This document shows, in pieces, positions 60,482 through 64,000 of a DNA stretch of 64,000 nucleotides. Made by a program: the position numbers and the translations under genes. The stretch's first letter is position 1, and each line of letters begins with the position of its first letter. The notes beneath the pieces were generated by a model. It saw nothing but the letters and a program-made list of their open reading frames with translations, was not told the origin of the DNA and did no database searches. Source of the DNA: Rubrimonas sp036788415 (GTDB lineage: Bacteria; Pseudomonadota; Alphaproteobacteria; Rhodobacterales; Rhodobacteraceae); assembly GCF_036788415.1 (NCBI RefSeq), contig NZ_DAIQNN010000001.1:97313-161312 (forward strand), read 5' to 3'.

Positions 60482-61666
60482 TCAGAAGCCCACGGCGATC
60501 AGCGCCTGCGTCAGTCGGTCGATGCCCGCCGCGTTCAGCCCGGCGATGTTGATGCGGCTGTCGCCGATCATGTAGACGCCGTGCGCCTCGCGCAGCGTCT
60601 CCACCTGCTCGGGCGTCGCGCCGAGCAGGCTGAACATGCCGCGATGGCGGGCGAGGAAGTCGTAGCCGTCTGAGTTGGTCCGGGCGCGCAACGCATCCGC
60701 GAGGCCGGTGCGCAGGGTCAGCATCCGCAGGCGCATCGACTCCAGCTCCGCGGCCCAGTCGGTGCGCAATTCGGGGTCGTTCAGGATCATGGCGACGGCT
60801 GCGGCGCCGTGATCGGGCGGCATCGACCAGTTGACGCGCGCGAGCAGCCCCATGTTGGCCTTGGCGAGGTCGGCCGCTTCGGGCGAGGCGGCCAGCGCCA
60901 TCGCGCAGCCGACCCGCTCGCGATAGACGGCGAAGTTCTTGGAGCAGGAGGCGGCGACCAGCATTTCCGGCACGGAGGCGGCGAGGATGCGCACGCCTTG
61001 CGCGTCCTCCTCCAGCCCGTCGCCGAACCCCTGATAGGCGATGTCCACGAAGGGGGTGAAGCCGCGGTCCACGGCGAGCGCGGCGATGTCGCGCCAGTGC
61101 TCGGGCGTCAGGTTGGCGCCGGTGGGGTTGTGGCAGCAGCCATGCAGCAGCACCACGTCGCCGGGGCCGGCCTCCGACAAGGCGCTCCGCATCGCGTCGT
61201 AATCGACGTCGCGGGTCGCGGGGTCGAAATAGGGATAGGTGCGGAACTGCAGCCCGACCTGCCGCAGGATGCCCTGATGGTTGGGCCATGTCGGGTCGGA
61301 GAGCCAGACCGTCGCCCCGCGTTCGGCGCGGTGGATGAGCTCGCACAGCAGCCGCAGCGCGCCGCCGCCGCCGGGCGCCTGCGCCGCGCGCAACCGGTCT
61401 TTCGGCGCGGCGTCGCCGAAGACGAGGCCGAGCATCGCCGCGTTGAACGCCTCGTCGCCGGTCGGCGCGACATAGGTCTTGGTGGACTGCGCGGCGAGCA
61501 GGCGGCGCTCGGCCTCCTTGACCGCGCGCAGGATCACGGTCGCGCCCGCTTCGTCCTTGTAGACGCCCACGCCGAGATCGAGCTTGTCGGCGCGCGGATC
61601 GGCGCGGAAGGCGGCGCTGAGGGCGAGGATCTTGTCGGGCGGGGGCGTCTGGAGCGTCTCGAACAT
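60482..61666 (-). CDS. Aromatic/aspartate aminotransferase (TyrB/AspC type)
   Basis: 394-residue class I PLP aminotransferase from ATG 61666 with GGAGAAG upstream. It shows the E. coli AspC/TyrB-type opening MFETLQTPPPDKILALSAAFRADPRADKLDLGVGVYKDEAG, the HGCCHNPTGANLTPEHW pyridoxal-stacking region, and PLP lysine Lys243 in AASCSKNFAVYRERVGC. The conserved arginine follows at INIAGL. It is the first gene of an apparent operon aminotransferase-phaE-phaC-hyi. It probably transaminates aromatic amino acids, aspartate or both. Confidence 0.93.
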   Translation of the reverse strand: MFETLQTPPPDKILALSAAFRADPRADKLDLGVGVYKDEAGATVILRAVKEAERRLLAAQSTKTYVAPTGDEAFNAAMLGLVFGDAAPKDRLRAAQAPGGGGALRLLCELIHRAERGATVWLSDPTWPNHQGILRQVGLQFRTYPYFDPATRDVDYDAMRSALSEAGPGDVVLLHGCCHNPTGANLTPEHWRDIAALAVDRGFTPFVDIAYQGFGDGLEEDAQGVRILAASVPEMLVAASCSKNFAVYRERVGCAMALAASPEAADLAKANMGLLARVNWSMPPDHGAAAVAMILNDPELRTDWAAELESMRLRMLTLRTGLADALRARTNSDGYDFLARHRGMFSLLGATPEQVETLREAHGVYMIGDSRINIAGLNAAGIDRLTQALIAVGF

Positions 61667-61828
61667 CGCTTCTTCTCCGTCTGCGGCGCGATTCGGGGCG
61701 TGAGCCAAGTCTTTTAGGCCTTTTGCGACGTCTGCGCAGGGGGCGGGGCGCGCTGTCGGGCTTGTCAGCGCGCCGAGGGCGGCGCATGAGCAACGTCTCG
61801 CCCGCATCCGACGACCGGAGCCTCCGCC

Positions 61829-62899
61829 ATGCCCAGGCCAGACCGCGCCCACCTCCTGCGCTGGGGCGCGACGCTCGCGCTGGGCGGCGCCGGCGGCTGG
61901 GTCGCCACGCGGATCGGGGCTCCCCTGCCCTGGCTGCTCGGCGCGCTCGCGGCCACTGGCGCCGCGGCGGCGCTCAAGCTGCGCGTCGCCGGCGGGCCGG
62001 TCGCGTTTCCCAACGGCCCCCGGCTCGTCTTCATCCCGGTGATCGGGGTTCTGATCGGCGGGGCCTTCACGCCCGACACGCTCGCGCAAATGCCGCTCTG
62101 GTGGCCGGCGCTGCTGTCGGTGCTGCTGTTCGTGCCGGCGGCGCATGCGGCGAACTATGCGGTGTTCCGCCGGCTCGGCGGGCTCGACCGTCCGACGTCG
62201 TTCTACGCGGGGATGCCGGGCGGGCTGATCGAGTCGATCGAACTGGGGTCCGCGCGCGGGGCGGACCCGGCGCTCGTCACGGTGCTTCAATTCGCCCGGA
62301 TCGCGCTGGTGGTGACGGCGCTGCCGCTGATCTTCTCGGTGGCCGAAGGGCAGGCGGTGGGCAGCGCGGGCGGCGCGCGGATCGAGGGGCACGGGCCGCT
62401 GACCCTGCGCGAGGCGGCGTTTCTTGCGCTGATCGGAGCGGCGGGTTTCTTCGGCGCGCGGGCGGTCAGGCTGCCGGCGGGCCAGATCCTCGGTCCGGTG
62501 ATCCTGAGCGCGGCGGCGCATGGCGCGGGGCTGACCGACGCCGCGCCGCCGCAATGGCTGGTGTCGCTCGCGCAGGTGGTGATCGGGACCGGGCTCGGGC
62601 AGCGCTTCTCCGGCGTGGACGGGCGGACTCTGCGGCGCTGCTTCGCGCTGTCGGGCGCGTCGGTGGCGGCGATGCTGGCGATCGGCGCGGCGATCGCGCT
62701 GGCGATCGACGCGTTGGGTGTGGCGTCTTTCGCGGTGATGCTGTTGGCGCTGGCGCCGGGCGGCGTGGTCGAGATGGGGCTGATCGCGCTGTCGCTGTCG
62801 GCGAGTCCGATCTTCGTGACGGCCCATCACCTCGTGCGGATCGTGGCGACGGTGGTCGTCGCGCTCTGGGCCTGGCGCTGGCTGACACGCCACGGATGA
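61829..62899 (+). CDS. AbrB family (ammonia monooxygenase-like duplication) membrane protein
   Basis: 356-residue membrane protein with about ten hydrophobic helices in two similar halves (GAPLPWLLGALAATGAAAALKL and LPAGQILGPVILSAAAHGAGL), the AbrB duplication pattern. A hallmark GGLDRPTSFYAGMPGGLIESIELGSARGADP separates the halves, and the second half ends with LALAPGGVVEMGLIALSLSASPIFVTAHHLVRIV. Its role is unclear; the family name derives from an old label and does not imply ammonia oxidation. Confidence 0.87.
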   Translation: MPRPDRAHLLRWGATLALGGAGGWVATRIGAPLPWLLGALAATGAAAALKLRVAGGPVAFPNGPRLVFIPVIGVLIGGAFTPDTLAQMPLWWPALLSVLLFVPAAHAANYAVFRRLGGLDRPTSFYAGMPGGLIESIELGSARGADPALVTVLQFARIALVVTALPLIFSVAEGQAVGSAGGARIEGHGPLTLREAAFLALIGAAGFFGARAVRLPAGQILGPVILSAAAHGAGLTDAAPPQWLVSLAQVVIGTGLGQRFSGVDGRTLRRCFALSGASVAAMLAIGAAIALAIDALGVASFAVMLLALAPGGVVEMGLIALSLSASPIFVTAHHLVRIVATVVVALWAWRWLTRHG

Positions 62900-62960
62900 T
62901 CGCCGGGGATCGGCGCGCGCTGCGCGCGCGTGCGGCATTGAGCCCTTGCGGTGAAAGAAT

Positions 62961-62979
62961 ATTGCGCAATCAGCGCAAT
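62961..62979. promoter_or_regulatory. Inverted repeat upstream of the symporter operon
   Basis: ATTGCGC (62961-62967), spacer aatca, GCGCAAT (62973-62979): a perfect 7-bp inverted repeat in the 227-base gap before the DUF4212 gene. The size and symmetry suit a dimeric regulator binding site controlling the symporter genes. I cannot name the protein. Confidence 0.45.
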
Positions 62980-63126
62980 CGCCGTATCGCTCAGGCCGGC
63001 ATGCGATCCGAGTGATCGCGGTGAACAAGCAAACTGCGCGCGGAGTTTTCTCTTGAAACGGGAAGCAACGCGGAAGCGCCGCAGGCCTTGCGCGGTCGGC
63101 GGTTCGGGGACAGGAAGGGGAGTTGC

Positions 63127-63387
63127 ATGAAAATCGAGACGGACGGGGCGGCCTACTGGAAGGCCAACATGAACCTCGTGAAGATCAGTCTGATCATCTG
63201 GGCGCTGGTGTCGTTCGGCTTCGGGATCCTGCTGCGCCCGTTGCTGTCGGGCGTTGCGGTCGGCGGGACGGATCTCGGCTTCTGGTTCGCCCAGCAAGGG
63301 TCGATCCTCGTGTTTCTGGTGCTGATCTTCTTCTACGCCTGGCGCATGAACGCGCTCGACAAGAAGTTCGGCTGCGACGAAGAATAA
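63127..63387 (+). CDS. DUF4212 small subunit of a sodium:solute symporter
   Basis: 86 residues from ATG 63127, preceded by AGGAAGGGGAG. Two transmembrane segments (LVKISLIIWALVSFGFGILL and FWFAQQGSILVFLVLIFFYAWRMN) and the family opening AAYWKANMNLVKISL identify DUF4212, a small partner encoded directly before VC_2705/ActP-type sodium:solute symporters. It is 30 bases before the symporter gene. Confidence 0.93.
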   Translation: MKIETDGAAYWKANMNLVKISLIIWALVSFGFGILLRPLLSGVAVGGTDLGFWFAQQGSILVFLVLIFFYAWRMNALDKKFGCDEE

Positions 63388-63417
63388 TCCGGCGACAGGA
63401 AATACGGGAAACACGCA

Positions 63418-64000
63418 ATGGATCAGTTTACTCTAAATCTGCTCGTCGTGGGCTTCACCTTCGCGATCTATATCGGGATCGCGATCTGGGCGCGCGCCGG
63501 ATCGACAGCAGAATTTTACGCGGCGGGTCGCGGCGTTCACCCGGTGACGAACGGCATGGCGACCGCCGCGGACTGGATGTCGGCCGCTTCCTTCATCTCG
63601 ATGGCCGGCCTGATCGCCTTCGTCGGCTATGACAACTCGACCTTCCTGATGGGCTGGACCGGCGGCTACGTTCTGCTCGCCATGCTGCTCGCGCCCTATC
63701 TGCGCAAATTCGGCAAGTTCACCGTGCCCGAGTTCATCGGCGACCGCTTCTACAGCACCACCGCGCGCATGGTGGCCGTGATCTGCCTCATCGTCGCCTC
63801 GGTGACCTACGTCATCGGGCAGATGACCGGCGTCGGGGTGACGTTCGCGCGCTTCCTCGAGGTGGACAGCGCGACCGGCCTCTACATCGGCGCGGTGATC
63901 GTGTTCGCCTATGCGGTGCTCGGCGGCATGAAGGGCATCACCTACACGCAGGTCGCCCAGTACGTCGTGCTGATCACCGCCTACACGATCCCGGCGATCT
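63418..64000 (+). CDS. Sodium:solute symporter (VC_2705/ActP-like), 5' part
   Basis: First 194 residues of a sodium:solute symporter (SSS family), truncated by the window end. MDQFTLNLLVVGFTFAIYIGIAIWARAGSTAEFYAAGRGVHPVTNGMATAADWMSAASFISMAGL is the typical SSS start, and GYVLLAMLLAPYLRKFGKFTVPEFIGDRF and VLGGMKGITYTQVAQYVVL match the VC_2705/ActP group. Its DUF4212 partner lies directly upstream. Likely substrates are short monocarboxylates such as acetate or lactate. Confidence 0.93.
   Translation, partial: MDQFTLNLLVVGFTFAIYIGIAIWARAGSTAEFYAAGRGVHPVTNGMATAADWMSAASFISMAGLIAFVGYDNSTFLMGWTGGYVLLAMLLAPYLRKFGKFTVPEFIGDRFYSTTARMVAVICLIVASVTYVIGQMTGVGVTFARFLEVDSATGLYIGAVIVFAYAVLGGMKGITYTQVAQYVVLITAYTIPAI

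Noticed and set aside
61829..62899. Reading the AbrB-family gene as an ammonia monooxygenase
   Set aside because: That label is historical for this family; the sequence shows a duplicated membrane protein without amo features.
1..64000. tRNA, rRNA, CRISPR arrays, insertion sequences, prophage or plasmid genes
   Set aside because: None seen: no repeat-spacer array, transposase, integrase or tRNA-like cloverleaf was noticed in the intergenic gaps, which are all under about 300 bases. A tRNAscan/Infernal run would be decisive.

Overview
The window is very GC-rich, densely packed chromosomal DNA from an alphaproteobacterium, most likely of the order Rhodobacterales. The main evidence is: a RegB redox kinase divergent from a SenC/PrrC copper chaperone; a separate F0 ATP synthase operon with split b and b' subunits; a magnesium-type HemB; a membrane-anchored c-type cytochrome; TRAP transporters; and the conserved tsaE-amgK-murU-addB-addA run. 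I see no insertion sequences, integrases, phage genes, CRISPR arrays, tRNAs or rRNAs. No stretch longer than about 300 bases lacks a gene. Many genes overlap by 4 bases (ATGA or GTGA), which indicates translational coupling.

Layout. 1-1796: 3' part of parC. 1813-5770 (-): alanine dehydrogenase, a hot-dog thioesterase, a solute-binding protein and an amidase, with a divergent Lrp-type regulator (5904-6365). 6453-9590 (+): hemB, nrdR, ribD, with one small unknown gene on the other strand. 9559-21640 (-): a 12 kb run of regB, a PAS/HisKA protein without an ATPase domain, tsaE, an AmgK/MurU-like pair for cell-wall sugar recycling, and addBA for double-strand break repair. 21772-25499 (+): senC, an ABC exporter-like protein with a degraded nucleotide-binding domain, and a stand-alone cyclic-nucleotide-binding protein. 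25505-33128: a DUF1295 membrane protein, a RodZ-like protein, ispG, a DUF1499 protein, an unknown secreted protein, a LysR regulator and a sensor kinase. 33175-35339 (-): a mercuric-reductase-like flavoprotein with a TVP38 membrane partner. 35596-38106 (+): atpI-atpB-atpE-atpF'-atpF behind a good sigma-70 promoter. 38227-41975: a HemS-like heme protein, a cupin, pheA, and a diheme membrane-anchored cytochrome c.

42022-48874 (-) is a molybdenum cofactor/formate dehydrogenase maturation cluster: fdhD, mobA, mobB, a MoeA fused to an extra N-terminal domain, an MFS transporter and a four-cluster ferredoxin. 48968-50743 (-) holds cytochrome b561 and two YceI proteins. 51007-54532 (+) is a peptide-type ABC transporter without a binding protein. 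54678-57880 (+) is a TAXI-TRAP transporter. 57853-61666 (-) is an aromatic aminotransferase, phaE, phaC, hydroxypyruvate isomerase operon encoding a class III polyhydroxyalkanoate synthase. 61829-64000 (+) holds an AbrB-family membrane protein and a DUF4212/sodium:solute symporter pair cut by the window end.

No wholly new system stands out. The most unusual items are the ATPase-less PAS/HisKA protein in the DivL-like position, the degraded ABC protein paired with a cyclic-nucleotide sensor, the MoeA fusion, the duplicated-heme cytochrome, and the class III PHA synthase operon.
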